DNA from: Onchidella celtica
Lineage: Eukaryota; Mollusca; Gastropoda; Systellommatophora; Onchidiidae
NCBI GenBank assembly: GCA_963931925.1
Contig: OZ007583.1
Location: 11,793,133 to 11,857,132 of the forward strand
Length of the DNA: 64,000 nucleotides
Direction of reading: 5' to 3'
Shown here: piece after piece, positions 24,265 through 35,451 of the stretch
Numbering within the stretch: the first letter of the stretch is position 1
Layout of the letters: each line of letters begins with the position of its first letter
Notes under the pieces: generated by a model
Told to the model about the DNA's origin: nothing
Database searches by the model: none
Seen by the model: only the letters and a program-made list of their open reading frames with translations
Made by a program: the position numbers and the translations under genes

Positions 24265-24450
24265 ATAAGCCCGGTCAGTCACAGTCAGATGCTGGCAGAC
24301 AAGAAGTGCACACGATAATTTCCTATATTTTCTTAGTAAATCCGGGAAGATTCTATCATACTAAGCCCAATCAGACACAGTCAGCTTCTGCCACTATTTC
24401 TTTGGTCTACATTTTGCTGGTAGCATCTGACTGTGTCTGATTGGGCTTAG
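24265..24450. repeat. Inverted repeat around CTAAGCCCAATCAGACACAG
   Basis: Perfect 24-bp arms lie at 24361-24384 and 24427-24450 around a 42-base loop. A diverged direct copy of the left arm (TAAGCCCGGTCAGTCACAGT) starts at about 24267. This is probably a small foldback element. Confidence 0.65.
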
Positions 24451-24714
24451 TTTGATGCCCCCTTAAACAGTAAGAAACCTGTCATATTGAATGCCAAAAT
24501 GTGCAAGAAAAAAAAATGCTCAGAAGATGGGGGGGAGCAGGAGGGTTGAGGGAAGTGTAACGATTGGAGTATACTGAATCTCCAGACAGTCACTACAATA
24601 AGCGTCTAGAAATTGTAGGTGTAGTTGTAACTGTCATTATGCAAATAAGCGATGTTTCTACTTGTCACAGGGCCTGGGTAGTTAACCATTGTCTCAAGCA
24701 GTGCTGTCATGTCT

Positions 24715-24990
24715 ACGGAAACGGAAACGGCAAAAATCCGTCAAGTAGTATGATAAAGGAAAGAGTGTTTCCATGTGTACAGAAACGGTCATTCATGACA
24801 TCATTCTCCCTAATTTACTACTTGAAAGATTTTTGACGTTTCCGTTTCCGTGAAAATCCAGCTTACGGAAGTGGCATTTCCGTCCATATGAAACCATTCT
24901 TTCTATTTCACTACTTGATGGATTTTTGCCAACTACTTGAAGCGTTTTTGATGTTTCCGTTGCCGTTTCCGTACAAACGAAAACACAGCC
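24715..24990. repeat. Foldback with ACGGAAACGGMAACGG ends
   Basis: It starts with ACGGAAACGGAAACGGCAA and ends with the reverse complement of ACGGAAACGGCAACGGAAAC. The body repeats the AAAATCC-TCAAGTAGT motif in both orientations. This looks like a nested foldback related to 23335-23440. Confidence 0.55.
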
Positions 24991-25180
24991 TTTGAGACTG
25001 TGGTGCGTCTTTTTTTAGAATGAGTGGGAGCGACATCGATTTTTCCAGAAAACTGTCTGTTCGATTTGTGTGAAATTTTGTACGAGTTCTTATTTTTTTA
25101 TTAAACCTAACAGAAGACATCTTTGATTTGTCAGACTGTAGCTTGATTTTGAGTTTGTTTCTTTTCGATTTGTAAAAAAG

Positions 25181-25369
25181 TGTAGGCGTAGGACTTAGAT
25201 AAAGCTAAGACAGCCTACCTGTCTCTTGAGTTGACCTTGTAGTCTATCAACACATCGCCCCTCGCTACCGTTATATCGTCACTTCCTGTCCCTCTCCATC
25301 GAGAGTGGTTTCCCTTGTGAGGTCAATGCGATCGTACTCCGTAGTGTTTATGTTTCGCATTACCCCACA
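25181..25369 (-). repeat. 3' LTR of the CsRN1-like element
   Basis: 189 bp, identical by eye to 29309-29497. In element orientation it begins TGTGGGGTAATGCG and ends CCTACA. A GATATAAC TATA-like word lies inside. The pol stop is only about 22 bp away, and a G-rich polypurine-like tract (25370-25382) abuts the LTR. Confidence 0.92.
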
Positions 25370-25391
25370 CAACCCCCCACCAGTATTGTCC

Positions 25392-28300
25392 TCACATAAA
25401 CCTCCTAGGTGGACGAAGTTGACGTCCAGACCTGGAGCTCTTGGAACCCGTAAGATGAGGCCGCCGAGGTGAGGAAGGTGGAGGTGGAGGTGGAGGAGCA
25501 GGAGGATTGTTTGTTGGGACAGTTCTGGGCCGTCCACGTTTCGGTGGGTGGGCGATAGGGACTGGTTGTGACGTTTCTATGTGGGCTGGTTTCAGGCGAT
25601 CAATCGAAATTGTTTCTGTCCGATTTCCCATAAGTATTTGGAAAGTCTTGTCGTCCCGAGCGGCGACGACGTATGGTCCGGTGTATGGGCGTTGTAAAGG
25701 ACGGTGAGAGGCGTCGCTTCTAACAAAGACATACTTTGCTGTTGCCAAAGTGCTTGGCACATTGTTTGGAGGCCGGCAGTGTCGTGAAGTGGGAGTGGGT
25801 AGGAATGATTGGGCCTGGCCGCGAAAGTCATTCAACTGTTCAGTGGCACAGAAAGGAGTGGCAGTGGCAGCAATCAGTTCTCCTGGAATTGTGAGAGGCT
25901 CTCCGTAGACTAACTCAGCCACTGAAGCTCCAATGTCCTCCTTTGGAATAGTTCTTAGGCCCAGCATGACCCATGGTAGTTCCTCCATCCAGTTGGGACC
26001 ATGCAGTCGAGCCATGAGTGAGGATTTGAGAGTCCTATGAAATCGTTCGACGATTCCGTTTGATTGTGGGTGATAGGAAGTCGTGCGATGGATCCTAGTC
26101 CCGAGTCTTTCCATGATTTCCGTCCAGAGGGCAGAAGTGAACTGAGAACCCCTGTCAGAAGTAATGTCTGTTGGGATGCCAAAACGAGCTATCCATACAC
26201 TGATGAGCGCATGGGCACAAGTGACAGTAGACGTGTTGTGAAGTGGTATCACTTCTGGCCAGCGTGTGCTGCGGTCGATGATGGTAAACAGATGGGTGTA
26301 TCCCTGGGAAGAAGGGAGAGGTCCGACAATGTCCACGTGTATGTGACTGAACCTTTTCTTTGGTGTTGGGATCTGCTCAAGTGGGGCGTGGACGTGTGTG
26401 TGTACTTTGGATCGTTGGCAATCCAAACACTCTCTTACCCATTGTCTAACTTGTTTCTTCAAACCACGCCACACGAACTTCTGAGACACAAGTCGTGCTG
26501 TAGCTCTTGCCCCAGAATGTGAAAGGTTGTGTATGGTGTCAAACACTTGACGTCGGAAGTCTGGCGGCACCACTGGCCGTGGTTTTCCTGTGGAGATGTC
26601 ACACAGCAGTTGAGGGCCTGTTGGTTCCACAGCTGTATGAACCAAACTGAGATTTGTGATGGCTGTGCAATAGGCCTGAATTTCCTCACTTGCAGCCTGA
26701 GAAGTAGCCATTGCTGAGTAGTCCACGCCTACTGACACATTGGAGATAGAGCGTGAAAGGCAGTCAGCGGCGACATTGTCTCTACCTGAAATATGCCTGA
26801 TGTCTGTTGTGAACTGAGAGATGAAGGCCAGTTGTCTTTGTTGGCGACCAGACCAGGGCTCTGTGACTTTTGACATCGAGAAAGTCAGGGGTTTGTGGTC
26901 AGTGAAAACGCAGAATGATCGACCCTCAAGCAAGAACCGGAAATGACGAATGGAGAGATAGATGCCGAGCAGTTCTCTGTCAAAAGCGCTGTACTTCCTC
27001 TCAGCGGGACGTAAGCGCCTACTGAAAAAAGCTAAGGGTTGCCACGACCCATCCACAAATTGTTCGAAAACCGCACAGACCGCTTGTTCCGATGCATCAC
27101 ATGTGAGTGCGATGGGTACATCAGTGTTTGGGTGGGCAAGCATGGCTGCCTCTACCAGTGCTGATTTGCTAGTCTGGAAGGCAGTGCTCATTTCTTCCGT
27201 CCACTGTATGTGAGTGGACTTTGAGGAGTTCTTTAAAGCATCATACAGGGGCCGTTGAATCTCTGCTGCACGGGGAATGAACCGATGATAGAAGTTTATC
27301 ATCCCCAAGTACTCTTGTAACCCTTTCGCCGTTTGAGGTGGGGGAAAATCCTCAATTGCTTTGACCTTGGAAGGAAGAGGCGTAGACCCTAATGGAGTGA
27401 TGTGGTGACCTAAGAAGTCAATCTCCGAGACTCCAAAAACACATTTCTCCAGTCTTACCACCAGACCAGCGTCACACAATCTTCCACAAACAGCGTGAAG
27501 ATCTTCCAAATGTTGGGCCTCCGAATCGCTAGCGACCAGGATGTCGTCTATGTAGTTGAAAGCACATTTGAGGTCTTGGAGCAGAGAGTCCATCAAGCGT
27601 TGAAATGCTTGTGCAGCATTCTTGAGACCAAACGGCATGCGCAGAAATTCATACAGGCCGAATGGAGTGATGATTGCCGTCTTTTCGATGTCCTCTGGGG
27701 CCATGGGTATCTGATGGTATCCACGAATGAGGTCGATCTTGGAGAAGATAGTTTTCCCTTTCAGCCCGGATGAGAAATCCTGGATGTGAGGAACGGGGTA
27801 CCGGTCTGCTATCGTCCTGTCGTTGAAGCGACGAAAATCCCCGCATGGTCTCCACTCTCCACTAGCTTTAGGAACCATGTGCAAAGGTGATGCCCACGGG
27901 CTGCTAGATCGTCGAATCACTCCCATATCCTCCATTTTCTTAAATTCTTCTTTCGCCGTGGCTAGCTTGTCGGGTGCCAGACGACGTGCCTTAGCATGGA
28001 TAGGGGGGCCAGTAGTAGGCACATGATGATGGACGCCATGCTTCACCTCTGAAGATGAAAAGGTGGGTTGGAGGATTTGTGGAAACTCAGAAAGTACTTT
28101 CCTGAACCTGTTGCTCTGCGGAGCAATAGGAGCGAGCTCTTGTATTGATGCATACGCAACTTGATGGATGCTGCAAGGGTAGATGGCCAACGGGTCAGCC
28201 TTGATGAGCTGCTGGCCACGTATATCAACAAGTATGTTGTGTCGGCGAAGGAAGTCTGCGCCGAGTAATGGCCGTTTCACATCCGCTACCACGAATCTTG

Positions 28301-28691
28301 CCGTGAAGACTCTATCCCTGGTCCTAATTGGTATGATACGCGTACCATAGGTTGCAATGTTAGAGCCATTAGCAGCGAGGAGTGGAGGTCCGCAGGTACC
28401 GGTGCGTTTGTCCAACAGTGTTGCAGGAATGACTGATACCTGTGCACCCGTGTCAACCAAGAAGCGACGTCCTGTGATGTTGTCGACTATAACCAGTTGT
28501 GGAGAGCCCGGGCCAGCAGAAGTTTGAGAGACGGGTGTCACTATGCTGACCCTGCCTGGCGTTTCCCTGGTTCCTGTTGGAAGTTGAAGAGGAACGAGGT
28601 TTGGGGGCAGGATGTGTGCACGGTTGGATGCACTTGCGTGCCTGTACTCCAAAACGATTGTGGTACCAGCACACTGACGAGCTTTGACCAC
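25392..28691 (-). CDS. Pol polyprotein (PR-RT-RH-IN) of the CsRN1-like element
   Basis: An intact frame of about 1099 residues; I number from the GTG at 28691, but it has no ATG of its own there and remains open further upstream. Protease: [13 protein letters not shown] (D about 80). Reverse transcriptase: active site YIDD at about 380-383. RNase [27 protein letters not shown] (about 531-600). Integrase: H-x3-H ... C-x2-C zinc motif (about 721-758) and catalytic D787, D846, E882 with 35 residues between the last two. The C-terminus is Pro- and Arg-rich. The frame is +1 (equivalently -2) relative to gag across a 239-base overlap, so expression needs frameshifting or another recoding event. Confidence 0.9.
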   Translation of the reverse strand: MVKARQCAGTTIVLEYRHASASNRAHILPPNLVPLQLPTGTRETPGRVSIVTPVSQTSAGPGSPQLVIVDNITGRRFLVDTGAQVSVIPATLLDKRTGTCGPPLLAANGSNIATYGTRIIPIRTRDRVFTARFVVADVKRPLLGADFLRRHNILVDIRGQQLIKADPLAIYPCSIHQVAYASIQELAPIAPQSNRFRKVLSEFPQILQPTFSSSEVKHGVHHHVPTTGPPIHAKARRLAPDKLATAKEEFKKMEDMGVIRRSSSPWASPLHMVPKASGEWRPCGDFRRFNDRTIADRYPVPHIQDFSSGLKGKTIFSKIDLIRGYHQIPMAPEDIEKTAIITPFGLYEFLRMPFGLKNAAQAFQRLMDSLLQDLKCAFNYIDDILVASDSEAQHLEDLHAVCGRLCDAGLVVRLEKCVFGVSEIDFLGHHITPLGSTPLPSKVKAIEDFPPPQTAKGLQEYLGMINFYHRFIPRAAEIQRPLYDALKNSSKSTHIQWTEEMSTAFQTSKSALVEAAMLAHPNTDVPIALTCDASEQAVCAVFEQFVDGSWQPLAFFSRRLRPAERKYSAFDRELLGIYLSIRHFRFLLEGRSFCVFTDHKPLTFSMSKVTEPWSGRQQRQLAFISQFTTDIRHISGRDNVAADCLSRSISNVSVGVDYSAMATSQAASEEIQAYCTAITNLSLVHTAVEPTGPQLLCDISTGKPRPVVPPDFRRQVFDTIHNLSHSGARATARLVSQKFVWRGLKKQVRQWVRECLDCQRSKVHTHVHAPLEQIPTPKKRFSHIHVDIVGPLPSSQGYTHLFTIIDRSTRWPEVIPLHNTSTVTCAHALISVWIARFGIPTDITSDRGSQFTSALWTEIMERLGTRIHRTTSYHPQSNGIVERFHRTLKSSLMARLHGPNWMEELPWVMLGLRTIPKEDIGASVAELVYGEPLTIPGELIAATATPFCATEQLNDFRGQAQSFLPTPTSRHCRPPNNVPSTLATAKYVFVRSDASHRPLQRPYTGPYVVAARDDKTFQILMGNRTETISIDRLKPAHIETSQPVPIAHPPKRGRPRTVPTNNPPAPPPPPPPSSPRRPHLTGSKSSRSGRQLRPPRRFM

Positions 28692-29265
28692 CGCTAGATC
28701 TAAGTCTAGGTGCAGAGGGTGATGGCTGTGTTGCAGCGATGTTTACCTCTAGCATTGCATTGGAGTTTGGAATGACGGACAGGTACAGTCGGTCCGCTTC
28801 CTGTGCCAGTAGCCTGTAGTCAGCAGTGTGTGACGCTGCCAGGGGTGTTCTCACATGTTCAGGCAGTTGTTGTAAGAACAGGTGTTTGAATAGGAAACAT
28901 GGGCTATGGGGCCCAAGAAGAGCCAGCATAGAGTCCATTAGTTCCGATGGTTTGCGGTCACCAAGTCCCTGAATGTTAAGAAGGAGGTGGGCTCTTTCTG
29001 ATTCAGATTTGCCAAAAGCAGATAAAAGGAAAGCCTTAATAGCCTCATACTTGCGTTCCTGCGGTGGGGAAACGAGCACAGATAGAGCCCGTGTTGCTGT
29101 TTGACTGTCGAGACTGGCCACCACGTGGTAATACTTTGTGTCATCCACGGTGACGTTACGGATGGCAAACTGCGCCTCCGCTTGAGCGAACCACGCTTCT
29201 GGGTTGGTGGTCCAAAATGTTGGCAGTTTCAGAGAAACAGCCAACACTGCTTTGTGTTTTTCCAT
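28453..29265 (-). CDS. Gag protein of the CsRN1-like element
   Basis: An intact 270-residue frame starts at ATG 29265, about 30 bases after the primer site. The N-terminal half is a capsid-like domain ([20 protein letters not shown] ... [10 protein letters not shown], residues about 14-165). Near the C-terminus [20 protein letters not shown] gives a C-x2-H-x9-C-x3-C zinc motif instead of the usual CCHC knuckle. The product should form the particle that packages element RNA. Its last 239 bases overlap pol in another frame. Its stop lies inside the protease-coding region. Confidence 0.88.
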   Translation of the reverse strand: MEKHKAVLAVSLKLPTFWTTNPEAWFAQAEAQFAIRNVTVDDTKYYHVVASLDSQTATRALSVLVSPPQERKYEAIKAFLLSAFGKSESERAHLLLNIQGLGDRKPSELMDSMLALLGPHSPCFLFKHLFLQQLPEHVRTPLAASHTADYRLLAQEADRLYLSVIPNSNAMLEVNIAATQPSPSAPRLRSSGGQSSSVCWYHNRFGVQARKCIQPCTHPAPKPRSSSTSNRNQGNARQGQHSDTRLSNFCWPGLSTTGYSRQHHRTSLLG

Positions 29266-29295
29266 GGTGGAAACTATTGGAATTTCGTTCCAAGT

Positions 29296-29307
29296 TCGGG
29301 GTCACCA
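29296..29307 (-). promoter_or_regulatory. Primer binding site, tRNA-Trp-like
   Basis: One base inside the 5' LTR, the - strand reads TGGTGACCCCGA. It is complementary to the 3' end of animal tRNA-Trp (…TCGGGGTCACCA) over 12 bases before diverging. Confidence 0.7.
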
Positions 29308-29308
29308 A

Positions 29309-29497
29309 TGTAGGCGTAGGACTTAGATAAAGCTAAGACAGCCTACCTGTCTCTTGAGTTGACCTTGTAGTCTATCAACACATCGCCCCTCGCTACCGTT
29401 ATATCGTCACTTCCTGTCCCTCTCCATCGAGAGTGGTTTCCCTTGTGAGGTCAATGCGATCGTACTCCGTAGTGTTTATGTTTCGCATTACCCCACA
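29309..29497 (-). repeat. 5' LTR of the CsRN1-like element
   Basis: 189 bp, identical by eye to 25181-25369. It is followed on the outside by the AAAG target duplication at 29498-29501. Confidence 0.92.
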
Positions 29498-29501
29498 AAA
29501 G

Positions 29502-30520
29502 TATACTTAGACCCAAAGACAAAAATTGTCAAAAATAAAAAAGTTGTATGTAGCAAAGCCTACCGTAAGAAATCCAAACGATACAATGAAATACAGTTGT
29601 TTTTTTCATAAGATTTAGGCCCGAAAGAGCTTATTGAACAGGCTATACGCTCTTTGCTTAGACCTAATGTGATGAAAAGAATATTCTACACCACCGAACT
29701 GTGCGAAACACTAAAGTGTTCAACTTATGTCTACTTTGGTGCATGGAGTATTTTTCGATGAGTGCTCACCTAGGTATTCCATTTCAACGTGAACACGCTG
29801 TTTCAGTATTTTCCACAGTTTACCATTTTAGAATTTTAAAAAAATAACTAGGTTTAATTAAGTTTCATGTTTTACAAAGCTTGCGAAGCAAATTCAAAAT
29901 CAGGCTGCACTCTAATAAATTAAATATCAGTTCCATTAGGTTAAGTGTGAAATATGGGCTTGTGCAAAATTTCAAATAAATTCAAAAGAGAGTTTTTCCA
30001 GAAAATCAATTACGATCCCTCTCATTCAAAAAAAAAAAAAAATGCAGTTTAGATTGTGGTTGTAACGCATGCGCGGACTATGTCTTCTTGTTGCAATTTT
30101 CATATTTCCAAATCTTTCTCAGTCTTCTTGTTAGCTGAGTTCACAAAGTTGTAAAGTGGACCCGAACATGAGTTGACCATGTTGTAAGACGGCATTGTTC
30201 TGCGAGGTTTAAAGAGCATTGCACTGTAATTCCTCTGAAAATTGAATGGTTAAATACACTTATACGCATTTTTTTTTTTTAATGATCAACAAGAAAACAT
30301 CGCATCTGATCAATACAGAATTAGAATTATAACATTTGAATGGGAAAAAAATACACAACAAAAAAGAAGACGTACAAAAAGACAATGAAGTTATGACTGC
30401 CATATCACCAAGTCCCCTTAGAATGCCAGGGCTCTATTTGCCTTTCGTCAGCTTTTGAGAAAAATGATGATTGAAGTTGCTTGTGCTCATAGCTTTTGGA
30501 AATGCGTTTTTTTTAACAAA
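29502..30520. other. Intergenic after the CsRN1-like element
   Basis: A short block at 29537-29605 (AAAAAGTTGTATGTAGCAAAGCCT) belongs to the MTKYYKNHR repeat family described at 60305-60460. Otherwise I see nothing. Confidence 0.4.
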
Positions 30521-30529
30521 ATAGAAATT

Positions 30530-30665
30530 ACAAAATATACACCGAATCCGCTTGATATAGTGACACACAGTGGAGAAGGCCTGTAAACGTAGTCTGTAGT
30601 GGGTAATTCAGTTCAGACAGAAAGTGAAGATAGAACCTTGTCATGTAGGGGAAGGCTGGCCAGGG
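30530..30665 (-). repeat. Dispersed repeat with CCGCTTGATRTRKTGACA, copy 1
   Basis: It resembles 62880-63005 base for base over about 120 bp (AATCCGCTTGAT, GCAGTGG, TAATTCAGTTCA, AGATAGAACCT). On the - strand both copies keep similar peptides (RFYLHFLSELNYPL and RFYFHLLDELSYTL), which may reflect an old coding source. The family is unknown. Confidence 0.5.
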
Positions 30666-31048
30666 TGAGATCTGTGCTCTCACAAAATGACGTATCTGTA
30701 TCTTTGAAGTTTTAACCAGAAACGTTTTTGCGACATGCAAAGTGGCCAAAACTTTTAAACATTCCCCTGCAAAATGAGAAGATTGTTGATACGCCAGTTC
30801 TGAGATGGATAACGATTCGTCTTCGTGCATTTAATGTTATTTGATGACAAAACAATTTAACGCTACAGATGGTTGTTTTGTAGACCAATAAAATGTGTGG
30901 CATATATACCCGAACAATGTCAACAACGAACGATAAGAAGGCTGATTGCCGGTACGATTTCTGTAGTATCATCTAGTTCTCTTATTTTAGCCAATCCATT
31001 TGAATCTCATCAACATATTCGTGGTTTCAGCCCAAATGAATCATTTTC

Positions 31049-31594
31049 TCATCTTTTCATTCCCATCCATACGTTGGTTTGTCCGCGTAAAATAGCAATT
31101 GTACTGTCTACATATTCATCCACTCGCAAACACACACGTACAAGCATCAAGACAAATAGCGATGACGTCATATACGAAGACTCAAATGATCCTCCACTGA
31201 TGACGTTGGCAATATATCGAACCATACGCAAAAACCACGTGCAGGATAACCAGGACAGTCCAGGTGCTTGAAACAGTGGGCGCAAAATTGCACATATCCA
31301 CATAAGCAGGAACAGTGGTGTCTGAAATACACAAAATAATAAAATAGATAATAATATAATATATAAATATAAAGGATCGGAGGCAAAAATCGACACAAAG
31401 CAAACTAAAACAAATTTAATACGTCCTCCCATTTCAAGTATCCACATTTGGAAAACGAACCGTCTACAGATCAAAAGGAGGCATGTGTAAAATTTCAGAC
31501 AAATCCCAGCTGTACGAGTGGCGGTGTTGTTGTTTTTTTTTTGTATATAATTAGAAAATATTGTAATTTGTGACTCTGCATTACATGTGCACAT
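31049..31594 (-). other. Open reading frame of 181 codons with hydrophobic stretches, coding status unknown
   Basis: ATG at 31594. The translation contains two or more hydrophobic stretches (FVLVCFVSIFA, LYLYIILLSILLFCVF, LFLLMWICAIL) and ends WMGMKR. It is the longest frame outside transposons and simple repeats. A 132-codon frame overlaps on the opposite strand. No family is recognised and no splice or promoter signal supports it, so it could be chance. Confidence 0.18.
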
Positions 31595-31599
31595 TTTTA

Positions 31600-32830
31600 A
31601 TGACGTAGAATTTTGTCACTACATGCCTTGATACTTGGACTTGATGGCGATTTTCTTCTCATTCAAATCACAAACCTGACCAGAGAGAAAACTATTTTAT
31701 TGGTCGAAGGAAAAACAAAACCTAATTCCGCTAACAATACGGAAATAATGAGTATTTTAAAACCTCCAGACAAAAAACAATTTTCTCCATGGACAGGGGC
31801 ATCGTGACCTCCTGTCAAAGAGCAATTCATCCAGACGCAAATAACAGTCCGAAACGACATTAATGTTTCTCTTCGGCTTCCTTTTCGTTTAAGAAATTTC
31901 GCTAGTTTATTTTATATTCTCCTGAAGAAAACACTTCAATATCTTTATAAGTATCTAAAGGCTTTCATACTTCCCTGCCGTGGATGTCTAAACGAGTAAA
32001 TGTATGTTTAACACTCGTTTCTTAGCCTCTCCACCCCCTTCTTTCTTGCCAATGTTTCAGGCAAAATCTTTTTCTGTGGTTGAATTTTTGAATCCAATGC
32101 ATGCGGGATCATGGTGCAAGCTGGCATTTTGACATGAAAACGATCAATCATCTGTTTTGCTGATGTTTAAAAAGTTCAGTTGCGGACCCAAGGGCACGGC
32201 ATTCTTCTTTCTCGGGAAACGTTCATTTTGTTTTCTTGGCGTGACAATTTACTGCCCATGAGATATCTTTGACATTACTAATAGATCTTATTGACGGGTG
32301 TATTTATTTATTTAGTTATTGACATGCCAGAGATTGTCCATGTCAGATTTATAACGGGAAAAAAAAGGCCCATGTGACAATTTTTGGTAATTTGAGTTTA
32401 CACTTTTCAAAATAATTTCTAGAAATTAGTTATCAACACCCCAAAGAATAATACTGCTTTGAAAAAAAAGTAGTAAATTCTGAAGAAAAAAACAACAACT
32501 TGTACAGTAAATTTTCTAAGATACACATTCAATTTTCTCATCGAAACATATTTTTTACCATAATCCATTTTCCACCTTACGTCTTCATCTTACTGTAATG
32601 GAGCTAGAGGGGGAACATGTAAGCACCTGATATTTCGTAACTTGGTGACCAAAAATAGTGGCACTTGGTGTACGTACTGTTTCAATTTTTGATGATCAGT
32701 TTCGTGAACACCTCTGTTTTCGACAAACTTTAGTATTTGATATTATTCATTCATCATTTTCTGAACCGCAAACCAAGAGACGAATTTTCATCGATTAGAA
32801 GTGAAATGTGTAACCGGAAATTGTGTTCTA
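31600..32830. other. Intergenic, nothing recognised
   Basis: AT-rich DNA with short reading frames only. No repeats or RNA genes were identified. Confidence 0.4.
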
Positions 32831-32832
32831 CG

Positions 32833-33197
32833 CACAGACTAATAAATTAACCAGACTGGAAACACGAGCTTCGGGCTGTGTCGTTTTTTACGGAATTTCC
32901 CGAGCGGTGATCGTATAGCCAACATGGCCGCCGCTCGGGGAATTCCGATTCTAGTTCTATCTGCAGTAGAAATTTCTTTTTCTTTGTCAAGATTGGTTGT
33001 ACATGTATTAATTTCTTGGTGCGGAACCAAACTTCCGCGTTCAGTAGGCGCGTCAAAATGGTGTCATTCAAAATTGTAGCTATGCTGAAGTGTCGGTCGC
33101 TACCGTAAACCTATAATGGCGGTTGGTTCATGACCTTTCGCTGTTTTGTGACGTCACACAATGGGATCATCCAGTCTGGGTATTTTATTAGTCTGTG
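32833..33197 (-). mobile_element. MITE with CACAGACTAATAAATT inverted ends, copy 2
   Basis: A 365-bp copy of the 20016-20356 element in opposite orientation, flanked by a perfect 8-bp duplication GTTCTACG (32825-32832 and 33198-33205). The internal stem is kept with one mismatch (32891-32907 against 32931-32947). TGACGTCA is kept at 33149-33156. It carries a short insertion relative to copy 1. Confidence 0.85.
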
Positions 33198-33654
33198 GTT
33201 CTACGCCACTCTTTACATAGTGATGGCCGAAAGTCAACTTGATCACATTTGTTACATTTGTGTATTCTGCAAAGAATTGTAGTGTAACAAAAAGATCTGT
33301 CAGTCTTTGACTCGAATGGACGTGTCCTTATTAATGTAGCCTAAATCTAGATGATGCAATTTGGGCTTGGTGCAAGGAAAGGTTGCAAGATTTATCTTGC
33401 TCGGCGATAACCGATTTTGACGTACCGTGTGGCACAGGTGTTCGCCTTCCAGCGTTCTTCGTGAGAGGAATGATGTTATGAATCAAAAGCGTGACAAACA
33501 TTTGGTCATGTCACATTGTCTCATCACGATGCAAAATCACAGCATTTGCGGAATGCTCGTAAATGCTGTACATCAAACTCATGTAGAGCTTACAGGGAAA
33601 TGAAGTGACGAAATGAGGAACCCCAAACATTCTAAGTGCAAAGTTCAGGCTTCA

Positions 33655-33830
33655 GGGCCGTCCAAACATCAGTGAAGGGGCCCTGGGCAAAGCGAGGGAT
33701 TCCCTTCCCCGTTTCAAAAACCAATGTAAATTTGCATGTATGGGGCCTCTTAAACCCATATGGGGCATGTATGGGGCCTCTTAAACCCTTGGGGCCCCTG
33801 AGCAACTGGCCCATGTACCCATGCGTTAAG
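33655..33830 (+). repeat. Dispersed repeat with GGGCAAA/CCCGTTTC blocks, copy 2
   Basis: It matches 18240-18400 (- strand) in block order. Inside it, GCATGTATGGGGCCTCTTAA occurs twice in tandem (from 33734 and 33765). Confidence 0.5.
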
Positions 33831-34329
33831 ATGCTCGTTCAGGCTTGAGAAAAGAGTTAACAAAAACCATAGTTCTATAATATTATCTTCTGTTTTACAA
33901 TGTAAAGTTCATCTGTAATTTTTAACACTCTGGCCCATTCGACCTTACTAGATCCTCATTATTATTGAAGCGGGAGGAAGTATTCGATACCAATTTTCTG
34001 AAGGGTCATACATCTCTAATTACGTCAAATCACTTCTAACTATGATTAAAATTTCAGTTCAAAAGGATGACAAATTGAATGTCAGTTTCTCGTAAAGCTT
34101 CATCCATCACTGGATACAAGCAGATCGATACTAAATATATTTCAGGACTTGCCATTGCTTAGCACCAGTTACTGAGTGGGCAGCTTCAAAATTTTCATAC
34201 AAATTACAACTGACACTCAGATCGTAATGAGACTTTTGATAATTACTGACACTAAGGAGTCATTGTTACCAAAGAAAAAAAAAATATATATGTATATAAT
34301 ATATTGTTTCGATTCATTTTTACTCTCTC

Positions 34330-34439
34330 TTAGTGTCCTCTTTTGGCTTTCATTTGATTGCCTTTACAGAGGGTGAAATTTATTCTGCATTCTCCAAACA
34401 GGAACAGCATGCATGGCCCACTGGTGCACCTCTGTAAAC
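34330..34439 (-). CDS. Cysteine-rich gene, terminal exon
   Basis: The acceptor is preceded by a (CT)n-rich tract and CAAATACAG. The exon begins in phase 1 and encodes LQRCTSGPCMLFLFGEC, RINFTLC and KGNQMKAKRGH, then TAA. The phase fits the 34857-34978 exon. Confidence 0.55.
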
Positions 34440-35400
34440 CTGTATTTGAGAGAGAAAGAGAGAGAGAGAGAGAAAGAGACAGATAGACAAAGCGAGTGTG
34501 TGTGAGAATGAGAGTGTATGTGGGAGAGGGAGAGTGAGTGAGACAGCGAGATTGAAAGAGAGACAGAGTAAGAGAGAAAGAGAGAGAGATAGAGAATGTG
34601 GGTGAGAGAGAGAGAGTAAGATCGAGAGAGAAAAAGAGAGAAAGAGAATGTGGGTGAGAGAGAGAAAGAGAGAGTAAGTGAGAAAGTGAGAAAGAGGGAG
34701 AGAAGGAAAGAGGGGGGAGCACACTGGAAATGATGGAGGGGAGAAGCAGTTTTATCCTGGGCAGTCGCTGGAAGCCTCAGACAGGAATAATACAACTATC
34801 CAAACATAAAAAGGACTGGAAAAAGAGTTGCGATGTACCGTATTCCAATGACTTACCACACTGAATGTCATATTCTCGCAAGGCTTCGTCAATGATGTTT
34901 TTCGCATCACTGAGATCACAAGGGGTCAGGGTATTGTTGCAAGATGTTTCTAGGCAGCCCATGTAGGCATCCATTACCCTGGTGAGACGGATTAAAGTTT
35001 TCACTGATTAGATCATGCAAGGCGAGCGAAATGCCAGGGACACACACACACACACGTACGCACACATAAACACACACACGCAGAGGGAGAGGAAAAAAAA
35101 GAGAGAGAGGGCGACAGAGACAGAGAGAAAAAGAACAAGAAAGAGAGATAGAAAGAGAAAGGAACGCCGGGAAGAGAGAGAGAAGGAGAAAGAGAGTAAG
35201 GGGGAGAGAGGCGGAGAGAACGAGAAAGAGAGAGAGAGAAAGGGAAAACAGACAGAGCGAGATGAGAGAGAGAGAGAAGAGGAAAGCCAGGAAAAGAGAG
35301 AGGGAGAAAGAGGCAGCGAGAAAGAGAAAGAGAGAGAGAGAAAGAGAAAGAAAAAAGAGAAGCCGAGAAAAGACAAGGGGAGAAAGAGACAGCGAGAAAG

Positions 35401-35451
<51 letters not shown>

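Larger units (their letters stand above)
25181..29497 (-). mobile_element. CsRN1-like Ty3/gypsy LTR retrotransposon, complete
   Basis: A 4317-bp element is bounded by two identical 189-bp LTRs (TGTAGG...CCCACA on the + strand) and flanked by AAAG on both sides (25177-25180 and 29498-29501). Coding is on the - strand: gag, then pol with protease, reverse transcriptase, RNase H and integrase in the usual Ty3 order. The gag zinc motif C-x2-H-x9-C-x3-C and a tRNA-Trp-like primer site are the traits I recall for the CsRN1/Kabuki/Boudicca clade. Identical LTRs and intact frames imply a very recent insertion. There is no envelope gene. Confidence 0.9.

Noticed and set aside
25507..28231. Many + strand and alternative - strand frames across the CsRN1-like pol gene
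   Set aside because: They are shadows of the intact pol frame and lack independent motifs.
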